From JAQBFJ01 sp032123435 (GTDB lineage: Bacteria; Verrucomicrobiota; Kiritimatiellia; UBA8416; JAQBFJ01), in contig JAQBFJ010000058.1 of the NCBI GenBank assembly GCA_032123435.1, forward strand, positions 1 through 32,235: a stretch of 32,235 nt of DNA, in the 5' to 3' direction. Numbering within the stretch: position 1 is the stretch's first letter; every line of letters begins with the position of its first letter. This document shows positions 8,254 to 15,338 of the stretch, piece by piece. Under the pieces are notes generated by a model, which was not told where the DNA came from, did not search any database, and saw only the letters and a list, made by a program, of their open reading frames with translations. The position numbers and the translations under genes were made by a program.

Positions 8254-9116
8254 CCACGATCTATGCCACGGCCACAGCGTTTCGGCAGGCATTGGAAATG
8301 CGATTGCATACCATGGCCCGGAAAGAAGGCACCGATCTTCAGCGATTGCGTCGGCAAGTAGCGTTTGATCGTCTTTTATGCAGACTTTTTCAGGATAAAA
8401 ACTGCCCCTGGCTTTTGAAGGGCGGTTACGCCATGGAATTGCGTCTTTCCGAAAGTCGTACCACTCGCGATATTGATCTCGGTACACGGCGGCCAATAAA
8501 AGGGGTTGGGAACCTGAATGAGCGTATCCTTAAAGTGTTGCAGGATTCTGCTTCCGTTGACCTTGGCGATTTTTTTGCATTTCTCATCGGTCAAACGATC
8601 ATGGATTTGAACGCCGCGCCTTATGGAGGATCACGCTATCCTGTCGAAGCGCGTGTGGCTGGACGAACATTTGTTCGTTTTCATCTTGATGTCGGGTCTG
8701 GTGATGCTGTCATTGAACCGTGCGAGGATGTGCGTGGCCGGGACTGGCTTGACTTTGCCGGCATTGCCGGTGGTGTTTTCCATGCGATACCAAAGGAACA
8801 GCAATTTGCCGAAAAACTACATGCCTACACGCTCCCGCGCGGTGAAGTTGGCAATTCGCGTGTTAGGGATCTGCTGGATGTGCTATTGCTTATCCGACTT
8901 GGCATGGATGTCGATAGAATAAGAGTTGCATTGAAAAGTACATTTGAAAAACGAGCAACGCATCCTATTCCTGACATTCTGACTCCGCCGCCTGAATCAT
9001 GGGAACGCCCGTTTGCGGCACTAGCCGCCGAATGCTCTATTTCGCTCGATAGCCGTGCGGCATTTGACATTGTTGAAGCCTATTGGCACTCTCTAAAATC
9101 AGGAGTGGAGAAATGA
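8250..9116 (+). CDS. AbiEii-type nucleotidyltransferase toxin (pair 1)
   Basis: A 288-residue member of the AbiEii/DNA polymerase-beta-like nucleotidyltransferase superfamily, the toxin of type IV systems. The catalytic motif LLKGGYAMELRL carries KGG at 57-59 and is followed by TTRDIDL with D74 and D76, the metal-binding DxD. Later family motifs are AEKLHAY and RDLLDVLLLI. Characterised relatives transfer nucleotides, some onto tRNA acceptor stems; the substrate of this protein is not evident. It starts inside the antitoxin stop (ATGA). No truncation is visible. Confidence 0.88.
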   Translation: MTTIYATATAFRQALEMRLHTMARKEGTDLQRLRRQVAFDRLLCRLFQDKNCPWLLKGGYAMELRLSESRTTRDIDLGTRRPIKGVGNLNERILKVLQDSASVDLGDFFAFLIGQTIMDLNAAPYGGSRYPVEARVAGRTFVRFHLDVGSGDAVIEPCEDVRGRDWLDFAGIAGGVFHAIPKEQQFAEKLHAYTLPRGEVGNSRVRDLLDVLLLIRLGMDVDRIRVALKSTFEKRATHPIPDILTPPPESWERPFAALAAECSISLDSRAAFDIVEAYWHSLKSGVEK

Positions 9117-9192
9117 ACATGCTAATAGAAAGTAGAAGCGGTGACCAATTTCCCGGGCACTAAAGGCAGGGACTAACCCTTCGAATCGCTCG

Positions 9193-9300
9193 GAGAAGAG
9201 TTTTTAGACGCCGCTTCGCTGATAAGCTACGCCGGGCTTGTCACGGCGTAGTTCTACGGACGAAGCCGGGTCTTATCCTGTTATCCTGTCAAAATTCCTT
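9193..9300 (+). repeat. Dispersed repeat A, copy 2, with GACAGGAT-type tail
   Basis: The core GCTTCGCTGATAAGCTACG lies within 9212-9232. It is followed by GGCGTAGTTCTACGGACGAA, a module also present near 15133, and by ATCCTGTTATCCTGTCAAAA, which is the reverse complement of the repeat B left end and recurs at 11297-11316. Confidence 0.8.
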
Positions 9301-9317
9301 ACACGTCAATAGTGTTA

Positions 9318-9440
9318 GGAGTATAACGTATGCATACGTTATACTCCTTCTACTCCAATCTGTCAAGTATCTTTTTTTGTTCTTTTTCCCTTGTGCTGTC
9401 TGACTGGGTAATATATAACGTATGCATACGTTATATATTA
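9318..9440 (+). promoter_or_regulatory. Two perfect palindromes, probable AbiEi operator of pair 2
   Basis: A 30-bp perfect palindrome at 9318-9347 and a 32-bp perfect palindrome at 9409-9440 share the core TAACGTATGCATACGTTA, with centres 92 bp apart. The second contains a -10 candidate (TATAAC at 9414-9419) 17 bases after TTGTGC, and ends 10 bases before the start codon at 9451. AbiEi proteins are known to bind two inverted repeats in their promoter, bend DNA and repress it; the arrangement here fits that model. Binding by this particular protein is inferred. Confidence 0.8.
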
Positions 9441-9450
9441 TGGAGACACA

Positions 9451-10335
9451 ATGTTCACGATCAAGCAACAAAAGATGCTCAAGGAGGCCTTTCGACAACC
9501 ACACCGGTTAAGGATGCTGCATGATATAGGCGAGCGGATCATGAAGCGTACCCGCTACAAGGCGATCGAGAACTTCCTTCATGCTCTTGAGGATGAGGAC
9601 ATAATCAAGCCTTACGTCTACACTGCTCTGAACGGGAAAAAGATAACCATCTATTGTTCCTTTGATCCTAAGTCTGCGTCCCTATATGGTCTCACCATAG
9701 CATTATACCCTACTGGATATTTCTGCAACGGTACGGCAATCTACTTCCACAATCTGACGAAGCAAGTACCAAGCACTATTCACGTTTGCCATGAGACGAT
9801 CCCCGGTAAGCTGAAAGGGCTACGTAAAGATCTCAACGATAGCACGATCCGACAGGAGTTCCTGAAAGAGCATCGGCACACCAAATACGTCTTTCAAATT
9901 AAAGGGATTGATATTGTCGTTGTTGATCGGAGAACGGGAAGCAGATTTGGGGTTGTGTCAGTTGCGAGGAGCAACAAGTTTTTGCCTAAAGGGTCTTCCG
10001 TAACGTGTCTTGAGCGAGCGTTGATTGATGCCGTCATTAACCCTCATTACAACGGCGGTATTGGCAGTGTCTACTCGTACTTTCGGGAGGGAGGGCGACG
10101 CATTGATGTGAATAAACTTATAGAAATCTATCGGCAGATGGGTTTTGTCTACCCCTACTCGCAGACAATTGGATTTTTCATGGATCGTCTTGGCATGCAA
10201 GATAACGCAAGAATGATCCGGAAAGCTTTCCCGCCCAAACATATGTTCTATGTAGATCGTCATGCCAAGTCGTCATGGATTCAGGATAAGACATGGCGCA
10301 TTTCCTATCCGAAGGGACTGGTCGATGAGAATTGA
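9451..10335 (+). CDS. AbiEi-type antitoxin of a second type IV pair (pair 2)
   Basis: A 294-residue protein longer than, and unlike, the antitoxin of pair 1. An N-terminal DNA-binding region (residues 1-60) precedes an AbiEi core with YGLTIALYPTGYFCNGTA, VPSTIHVCHETIPGKL and the family-typical CLERALIDAVINPHYNGG. GGAG lies 5 bases before the ATG. The long palindromes directly upstream are its probable binding sites. Its end overlaps the toxin start by 11 bases. The codon choice looks more AT-rich than the methyltransferase operon downstream, which fits separate acquisition. Confidence 0.82.
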   Translation: MFTIKQQKMLKEAFRQPHRLRMLHDIGERIMKRTRYKAIENFLHALEDEDIIKPYVYTALNGKKITIYCSFDPKSASLYGLTIALYPTGYFCNGTAIYFHNLTKQVPSTIHVCHETIPGKLKGLRKDLNDSTIRQEFLKEHRHTKYVFQIKGIDIVVVDRRTGSRFGVVSVARSNKFLPKGSSVTCLERALIDAVINPHYNGGIGSVYSYFREGGRRIDVNKLIEIYRQMGFVYPYSQTIGFFMDRLGMQDNARMIRKAFPPKHMFYVDRHAKSSWIQDKTWRISYPKGLVDEN

Positions 10336-11173
10336 CGAGGTAATCCATCATACAATACTGGCTATTTACCGGGACGCCTGCTTGTCATCGACGCTTCGTT
10401 TGAAGGGAGGCAGTGCGATGCGGATCTTCGACAGGTTGGAGTCTCGCCTGTCTATCGATGCAGATTTCTCTGTCAAGGGCACCATTCCGAACGAGAAAAC
10501 CTTCTTTTCCATGATGAAGAAGAGCCTCGGCAAGACTTTTCGAGGTCATGGCTTAGACGTAATTGACTTCAAGTGGCAGCGACGCCCAAAGAAGAAAAGC
10601 ATAGATAAACCCGACTGGTGGGGAGGATGGGTATGCCTATTTAAACTCGTTGCCTTTAGTCATCGTGGAAAGTCTCTGGAGGTAAAAAGACGAAATGCCC
10701 TCATTCCTGCCGGTGCGGCCTCACCCCAGATCGAAATTGAAATCAGCGAACACGAATACTGCGGCACGAAGAGGCAAAAAACTATCCATGGTGTGACCGT
10801 GCTTGGATACTCTAGAGATCTTATTGTGCTGGAGAAGATCAGAGCCATATGCCAGCAAAGCCCTGACTACAAGTACACCTTAACCAGAAATCGAGCTAGA
10901 GATTTCTATGACATTCAGAAGCTTACTCAGAACATTGATGCCGCATTTGTAGAACGATGCCGCAAGCAAATAGACAAGGTGTTTGCAGCAAAGGAGGTCC
11001 CGTTGTCTATACTCAAGACGTTATGGGATGAAGCGTTCATTGACGAACAGGGACGTGGCTTCGATCAGGTGCGAGATACTGTCGAAGGTTCGATTTCAGA
11101 CTTTGAGTTCTACGTCGAAAACTTACGTCTTCTTATCAAAGATATCTGCCCTGAACACACCGGTGAGGGGTAG
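10325..11173 (+). CDS. AbiEii-type nucleotidyltransferase toxin (pair 2)
   Basis: A 282-residue nucleotidyltransferase-fold protein. The active-site motif LRLKGGSAMRIF has KGG at 27-29 and is followed by LSIDADFSV with D45 and D47. A later RDFYDIQKL motif is typical of AbiEii. The ATG at 10325 is chosen because it gives a short 11-base overlap with the antitoxin. An upstream in-frame ATG at 10262 would add 21 residues coded inside the antitoxin with no family resemblance. The stop codon is followed at once by dispersed repeat B. It differs in sequence from the toxin of pair 1, so the pairs are not a recent duplication. Confidence 0.84.
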   Translation: MRIDEVIHHTILAIYRDACLSSTLRLKGGSAMRIFDRLESRLSIDADFSVKGTIPNEKTFFSMMKKSLGKTFRGHGLDVIDFKWQRRPKKKSIDKPDWWGGWVCLFKLVAFSHRGKSLEVKRRNALIPAGAASPQIEIEISEHEYCGTKRQKTIHGVTVLGYSRDLIVLEKIRAICQQSPDYKYTLTRNRARDFYDIQKLTQNIDAAFVERCRKQIDKVFAAKEVPLSILKTLWDEAFIDEQGRGFDQVRDTVEGSISDFEFYVENLRLLIKDICPEHTGEG

Positions 11174-11316
11174 TTTTTGACAGGATGAACAGGATAGACG
11201 GGATAGATAAAGAACGGGATTCGTAAAATCTCAATAGACTAATAACTCTATCGAGATTTAACGAAGCAACTCGTGCTCTTTTTGATCCTGTCTCCATCCT
11301 GTTATCCTGTCAAAAT
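11174..11316 (+). repeat. Dispersed repeat B, copy 1, with imperfect terminal inverted repeats
   Basis: Bases 11174-11259 are identical over 86 bp to 14878-14963. The unit starts TTTTTGACAGGATGAACAGG and ends in a hairpin: AAATCTC (11226-11232) pairs with GAGATTT (11253-11259), with a further 5-bp stem and an 8-base loop. In this copy the far end (11284-11316) carries the reverse complement of the left end (ATCCTGTTATCCTGTCAAAA), so the whole 143 bp could fold back like a miniature element. It starts right after a stop codon. Confidence 0.85.
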
Positions 11317-11480
11317 TCCTTTTCCTGCTTGCCCTGCGTAGCTTATCAGCGAAGTGGGGTGCCTCTGTGTACTCCGCCTGCCCGCATTGCTGACGCTGCA
11401 AGCGCTGCAGGCTGGGTGGTGAAATCTCTCTTCAGGCGGGATTACCCTCCGGTGTCCGCCCTCTCCTCAGGGCATCCTTT
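11317..11480 (-). repeat. Dispersed repeat A, copy 3 (inverted) with extended module
   Basis: The core, on the minus strand, lies at 11336-11356 with one mismatch to copies 1 and 5. The extension GGTGAAATCTCTCTTCAGGC (11417-11436) is shared with copy 4 near 15206-15225. Confidence 0.75.
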
Positions 11481-11494
11481 GTTGTCTTGAGCCA

Positions 11495-11653
11495 GAATAG
11501 TGGTAATAACGGCCTCATATTACCTCTATTCCATGGCGTATTACCTCTATTCCCTGGGATCTCAGGAATTCGATAATAACAGAATGCGTTATTATCGGTA
11601 CGGAAACATACCGATAATAAGGGTTTGACTATTATCGTTCCTATCCATATTCT
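11495..11653 (+). promoter_or_regulatory. Operator-like box arrays and promoter candidate upstream of the Fic gene
   Basis: Set 1: TATTACCTCTATTCC occurs at 11518-11532 and again at 11539-11553, a 21-bp period, with an inverted near-copy at 11495-11508. Set 2: four GATAATA boxes in alternating orientation at 11572-11580, 11588-11596, 11613-11620 and 11630-11637. Set 2 includes a perfect inverted repeat with 12-bp arms (11589-11600 and 11609-11620). A promoter TTGACT (11625-11630), 17 bases, TATTCT (11648-11653) overlaps the last box. It would start only a few bases before the ATG, giving an almost leaderless message, so the true promoter may lie further up. Confidence 0.6.
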
Positions 11654-11662
11654 CAAAAGAGA

Positions 11663-12802
11663 ATGAAAAGCAGAATCTATGGGTCTGGACGGCTAGTACA
11701 GTGTTCTGGCGGATATGAAGCATTTGTTCCAAATCCGCTCCCACCGGATATCAATTTCTCACCCTCCATCCTCAGGGCACTGTCAGATGCTGACCGACTT
11801 ATAGGGAAACTGGCAGGAGCGGGGCGAAGTCTGCAGAACCCGCATTTACTGATGCGTACGTTCATCAAGCAAGAAGCCGTTCTGTCCAGTCGAATAGAAG
11901 GAACACAGGCAACTCTTGGAGAACTCCTTGCAGTGAATGCAGGGGCGTCTGTTGACAGGAGCCCTGATGATCTAAAGGAAGTGGGAAACTACGTCACAGC
12001 ACTGGAATATGGAATCAAACGGTTGTCTGAATTGCCTTTATCGCTCCGTCTTGTTACGGAATTGCACGAACGGCTCATGCGCGGTGTTCGTGGTGAACGT
12101 GCGACACCAGGTGAGTTTCGGCACAGCCAGAATTGGATAGGATCCCCGAGCTGCACGCTGCAGAACGCTTCCTATATTCCGCCGCCTGTTGATAACCTGA
12201 TGTCGTGTCTTGGCGAATGGGAAACGTTTCTCCATGACAGATCACTACCACCACTGATTCAAGCGGCAATGATGCACAGTCAGTTCGAAGCCATTCATCC
12301 ATTCCTTGATGGTAATGGACGTGTCGGCCGTCTCCTCATCACGCTCTTTCTGGTCGAGAGAGATATTCTTCCAACCCCTCTACTCTATCTCAGTGCATTC
12401 TTTGAAGCTACGCGATCCGACTACTATGATCGACTGTCTGCAGTAACAGGGCAGGCAGCATGGTCCGAATGGATCGAGTACTTTCTTAATGGCGTTGCCC
12501 GCATGTCGGAAGATGCACTAAGAAGAGCAGGGCGTATCAACACCTTGCTGATTGAATGGAGGCAACGTGTAGTCGGCAGAAACAAGACGCCCCTGGACAT
12601 ATTGGACCTCTTGGAAGAGAACCCGTATTGCACGATCAACCAGGTGTCAGGAACGCTTCGCATTGCTTTTGCAACAGCTCAACGCGGAGTGGATAAGCTC
12701 ATTGCGTTAGGCATCTTGGAACAGACTGACTCGGCAAAGCGTAACCGTGTCTATTGTGCACGGAAGATTATGGACATTCTCGATGAACCTGCCGTGGTGT
12801 GA
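11663..12802 (+). CDS. Fic-domain protein, class II-like (probable AMPylase) with C-terminal winged helix
   Basis: A 379-residue Fic/DOC protein. Such enzymes usually transfer AMP from ATP to a hydroxyl side chain on a target protein. The catalytic loop HPFLDGNGRVGR is complete at 212-223. The N-terminal inhibitory motif [ST]xxxE[GN] is present as SSRIEG (S75, E79, G80), so the protein should be self-inhibited as in class II Fic proteins. The C-terminal 90 residues (LDILDLLEENPYCTINQVSG, then VDKLIALGILEQ) resemble a winged helix, so it may bind the box arrays upstream of its own gene. No strong ribosome binding site precedes the ATG. It stands alone, between the AbiE pair 2 and TcmP. The target protein is unknown. 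Confidence 0.9.
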   Translation: MKSRIYGSGRLVQCSGGYEAFVPNPLPPDINFSPSILRALSDADRLIGKLAGAGRSLQNPHLLMRTFIKQEAVLSSRIEGTQATLGELLAVNAGASVDRSPDDLKEVGNYVTALEYGIKRLSELPLSLRLVTELHERLMRGVRGERATPGEFRHSQNWIGSPSCTLQNASYIPPPVDNLMSCLGEWETFLHDRSLPPLIQAAMMHSQFEAIHPFLDGNGRVGRLLITLFLVERDILPTPLLYLSAFFEATRSDYYDRLSAVTGQAAWSEWIEYFLNGVARMSEDALRRAGRINTLLIEWRQRVVGRNKTPLDILDLLEENPYCTINQVSGTLRIAFATAQRGVDKLIALGILEQTDSAKRNRVYCARKIMDILDEPAVV

Positions 12803-12978
12803 GGAGACAACCTTTTGAGGACTGAGGACTGGTTATGTGTTTGAGATAAACCTTTCTAATGCATAAATAAAAGATGAAAAGAAAGTTAAGCATTAATTTG
12901 GGGTTGGCCCTAAATTCCTTATGGTCTAACGCAGGCAGAGATTGAAATGGTGGCGAATTCAAATACTAAAAGGCAGAA

Positions 12979-14103
12979 ATGATCGCCAGTAGAGACTTTT
13001 TTGATAGCCAGACAGATTTAACTGCTTCCAAGATATTGATTTATCGCCAGTATCTGAGCAGTTACTTGCCGAAGGTATTAATGCAGTATGGCCGGTGTTA
13101 TATGGCTGATTTCTTTTGTGGTTGCGGCAAGAACGGGCAGGAGGATGGAAGCCCGCTGGTTCTGATAGATATTGCCAAGTCGATGTTGCAAAATGCGATA
13201 TTGAAAAGCAAACACCCAAATGCGGAAATTGTGATTGTGTTTAGCGATGATGATAAGAAGCATTGTGATGATCTAACGTCGCACTTGCAGAAGCTGTCGC
13301 TACCTAGGCAGATAAAAATCATAGGGCCTGTTTGTGAAAAGTTCGATTCAATTAAAACGCAAGCTATTGAGGCGTTTGATAAAGTTAAGGCGCCAAAGTT
13401 TTTTTTCTTGGATCCATTTACTTATAGCGATGTAGGGATAGATGATGTTAAAGGGTTTATGGATGTGCCTTCTGCAGAGGTACTGCTATTTTTGCCGACT
13501 TTTCATTCTTATCGTTTTGTTAAATGTGCTAATGAAGTCGGGGCATTGAAAAACTTCTTGGAGAATTTTACAGAACGAGGCTGTGCCGATTATGCGGACA
13601 TCAATGATTTTAATGAATCAATCCGGCGGAAATTGCTTAAGCATATTGGCTTGAAATATGTCAGGTCGGTAGGCCTGGATGATGGCACAAGAAAGAATGC
13701 TTTGTTTTATCTGACCAAACATATCACCGGCATGTTGCTTATGAATAAGTTGGTTTGGAAATATGCGCATGATGGCGTAACAGTGAAGACAGAAAGGGAC
13801 AGCGGCCCCGCTCTGTTTAATCTCTCTACGGTGACCAGCAACTTCCAGCGGACCAAAGAGTTCTTCCGGAAATACATCAAGCAAAAGAAAAGGGCTACCA
13901 ATGTCGAAATCATCGACTTTGTGGCGCAGAATTGCTTTGACACCAAATATGCCGCAGGTATTTTAAAAGAAATGAAGGCTCAGGAAATGATTGATGTGGA
14001 ATATAAAAAGAGCGACAAGAAGCGAGGATTTTACGTCGCCGATAATCATTGGAATAAAGAATTAGCGACAATTATTTTTCGAGGAAATAACAATGGCTCT
14101 TAA
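12979..14103 (+). CDS. tcmP: TcmP (three-Cys-motif partner) family protein
   Basis: A 374-residue protein of the family defined as partner of the three-Cys-motif proteins. Recognisable segments are ADFFCGCGKNGQEDGSPLVL (a variant of the usual DLFAGPG region), KFFFLDPFTYSDVG and the C-terminal LFYLTKHITGMLLMNKLVW. The first two lie in a Rossmann-like part, and the C-terminal 100 residues look helical and winged-helix-like. The molecular function is not established as far as I know. It overlaps the DUF5131 gene by 11 bases, the pairing that names the family. Only a weak AGG precedes the ATG. The gene is visibly AT-rich with many TTT/AAT codons compared with genes after 24 kb, suggesting separate origin. 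Confidence 0.85.
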   Translation: MIASRDFFDSQTDLTASKILIYRQYLSSYLPKVLMQYGRCYMADFFCGCGKNGQEDGSPLVLIDIAKSMLQNAILKSKHPNAEIVIVFSDDDKKHCDDLTSHLQKLSLPRQIKIIGPVCEKFDSIKTQAIEAFDKVKAPKFFFLDPFTYSDVGIDDVKGFMDVPSAEVLLFLPTFHSYRFVKCANEVGALKNFLENFTERGCADYADINDFNESIRRKLLKHIGLKYVRSVGLDDGTRKNALFYLTKHITGMLLMNKLVWKYAHDGVTVKTERDSGPALFNLSTVTSNFQRTKEFFRKYIKQKKRATNVEIIDFVAQNCFDTKYAAGILKEMKAQEMIDVEYKKSDKKRGFYVADNHWNKELATIIFRGNNNGS

Positions 14104-14830
14104 GTCATCAATAGAATGGACTGAATCAACGTGGAACCCGGTAACGGGCTGTACTAAGATTAGCGCGGGCTGTAAGAATTGCTACGCGGAAAGAATGGCT
14201 ATGCGGCTTCACGCGATGGGCCAGCCGAATTACCGTAACGGATTTCGCGTGACTTGTCACGATCATGTTCTTGACCTGCCATTGCGCTGGCGAAAACCGC
14301 AAATGGTATTCACTAATTCCATGGGCGACCTGTTTCACGAAGATGTTCCGTTGCCGTTCATTAAAAAAGTATTCGGCGTGATGAATCAGGCACACTTGCA
14401 TTGCTTTCAAGTTTTGACCAAACGTTCAGGCCGGCTTTCGCAACTTTCCGACAAGCTTAAGTGGTCTCAAAACATATGGATGGGTGTTACTGTTGAGAAC
14501 GAAGGCAGTCTTGAAAGAATAGAAGACCTCAAGAAGACCAAGGCAGTAGTTAAGTTCCTGTCTGTCGAACCGTTGCTCGGTCCTATTCCTGATATTAAGC
14601 TTAAAGGAATAGATTGGGTTATTGTCGGTGGAGAATCAGGCCCCGGCGCACGGCCAATGGATGTTGATTGGGTGCTTGATCTTCGCGATCAATGTTTGTC
14701 TGCCGATGTACCGTTCTTCTTTAAGCAATGGGGTGGCGTGAAGAAAAAAGAAGCTGGCCGACTTCTTGAAGATAGGACATGGGACGAAATGCCAGATGTA
14801 GAAGAAGTCCACCAGCTTGAACTGGTCTAA
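14093..14830 (+). CDS. Three-Cys-motif protein, DUF5131 (phage Gp37/Gp68-like)
   Basis: A 245-residue protein beginning with the diagnostic IEWTESTWNPVTGCTKISAG. The three cysteines are C20, C27 and C30 (CX6CX2C) in GCTKISAGCKNCYAE. This pattern is reminiscent of a radical-SAM-like iron-sulfur site, and the rest of the protein follows the family: FTNSMGDLFHEDVP, FQVLTKRSGRL, VTVENEGSLERI, FLSVEPLLGPI, WVIVGGESGPGARP and VPFFFKQWGG. GAGGAA lies 6 bases before the ATG, inside tcmP, so the two are coupled. Homologues occur in phages and in accessory regions of bacteria. The biochemical role is not firmly known. Confidence 0.9.
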   Translation: MALKSSIEWTESTWNPVTGCTKISAGCKNCYAERMAMRLHAMGQPNYRNGFRVTCHDHVLDLPLRWRKPQMVFTNSMGDLFHEDVPLPFIKKVFGVMNQAHLHCFQVLTKRSGRLSQLSDKLKWSQNIWMGVTVENEGSLERIEDLKKTKAVVKFLSVEPLLGPIPDIKLKGIDWVIVGGESGPGARPMDVDWVLDLRDQCLSADVPFFFKQWGGVKKKEAGRLLEDRTWDEMPDVEEVHQLELV

Positions 14831-14877
14831 TTCTAGAGGAGACGGGGTCTTCACCGCGGGCGGACGAGAAGAAGAGT

Positions 14878-14963
14878 TTTTTGACAGGATGAACAGGATA
14901 GACGGGATAGATAAAGAACGGGATTCGTAAAATCTCAATAGACTAATAACTCTATCGAGATTT
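14878..14963 (+). repeat. Dispersed repeat B, copy 2
   Basis: Identical over all 86 bp to 11174-11259, including the terminal hairpin. It begins 47 bases after the DUF5131 stop. Here the inverted far end present in copy 1 is absent. Confidence 0.9.
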
Positions 14964-15029
14964 CACGACCGTTTCTGATTCACTAAATGCAAACTTCGGT
15001 TTTCCGCGTCCCGGCGGACGGGTCCCCAC

Positions 15030-15066
15030 TTGGACATTGGATTTGGTTATTGGAAATTGGATATTG
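15030..15066 (+). repeat. Short imperfect tandem repeat, TTGGANA units
   Basis: Five adjacent units of six or seven bases read TTGGACA, TTGGATT, TGGTTA, TTGGAAA, TTGGATA, then TTG. Similar runs are common intergenic filler in environmental bacterial genomes. Confidence 0.7.
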
Positions 15067-15084
15067 TTTCCCCATCATGAACTA

Positions 15085-15230
15085 TCCTGCCTGCCACGGC
15101 GTAGTTTGCGACGAAGCCGGGCTTGCCCCGGCATAGTTCTACGGACGAAGCCGGGCTTGCCCTGCGTAGCTTATCAGCGAAGTGGGGTGCCTCCGTGAAC
15201 TCCGTGGTGAAATCTCTCTTCAGGCAGGAG
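15085..15230 (-). repeat. Dispersed repeat A, copy 4 (inverted, extended)
   Basis: The core on the minus strand lies at 15164-15184. Upstream are two related modules containing ACGAAGCCGGGCTTGCC, and downstream is GGTGAAATCTCTCTTCAGGC, shared with copy 3. This is one of the longest members of the family in the window. Confidence 0.8.
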
Positions 15231-15265
15231 GACTGAATGGGCTGACCTTTCAGGCCATTACAGTC

Positions 15266-15294
15266 TTGTTTTTTTGCCGACTGTCTGATAATAT
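15266..15294 (+). promoter_or_regulatory. Extended -10 promoter for the beta-helix gene
   Basis: TTGTTT (15266-15271) is followed after 17 bases by TAATAT (15289-15294), preceded by the extended element TGA. The leader then carries GGAGG 5 bases before the ATG at 15339. Confidence 0.6.
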
Positions 15295-15338
15295 TCCTTC
15301 ATGAAGTCGCAAACACATACTAGACCTCGGAGGAAGCT

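Larger units (their letters stand above)
9117..9450. other. Intergenic region with repeat A copy and two long palindromes
   Basis: The 334-bp space contains repeat A copy 2 (about 9193-9300) and then two perfect palindromes (9318-9347 and 9409-9440) leading into the second AbiE pair. I see no gene in it. Confidence 0.7.
11174..11662. other. Intergenic region: repeat B, repeat A, then Fic upstream boxes
   Basis: This 489-bp region begins with repeat B directly after the toxin stop. It continues with an inverted GACAGGAT-type end (11284-11316), repeat A copy 3 (core 11336-11356) and two sets of operator-like boxes (11495-11553 and 11572-11637) upstream of the Fic gene. I see no coding gene in it. 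Confidence 0.75.
14831..15338. other. Intergenic region rich in repeats, ending in a promoter
   Basis: A 508-bp non-coding stretch. In order it holds repeat B copy 2 (14878-14963), a short heptad-like tandem of TTGGANA units (15030-15066), repeat A copy 4 (about 15085-15230) and an extended -10 promoter for the beta-helix gene. No gene is seen. Confidence 0.75.

Noticed and set aside
10262..10324. Longer start for the second AbiEii toxin
   Set aside because: The extra 21 residues lie in antitoxin coding sequence and do not resemble the family; the ATG at 10325 gives a normal short overlap.
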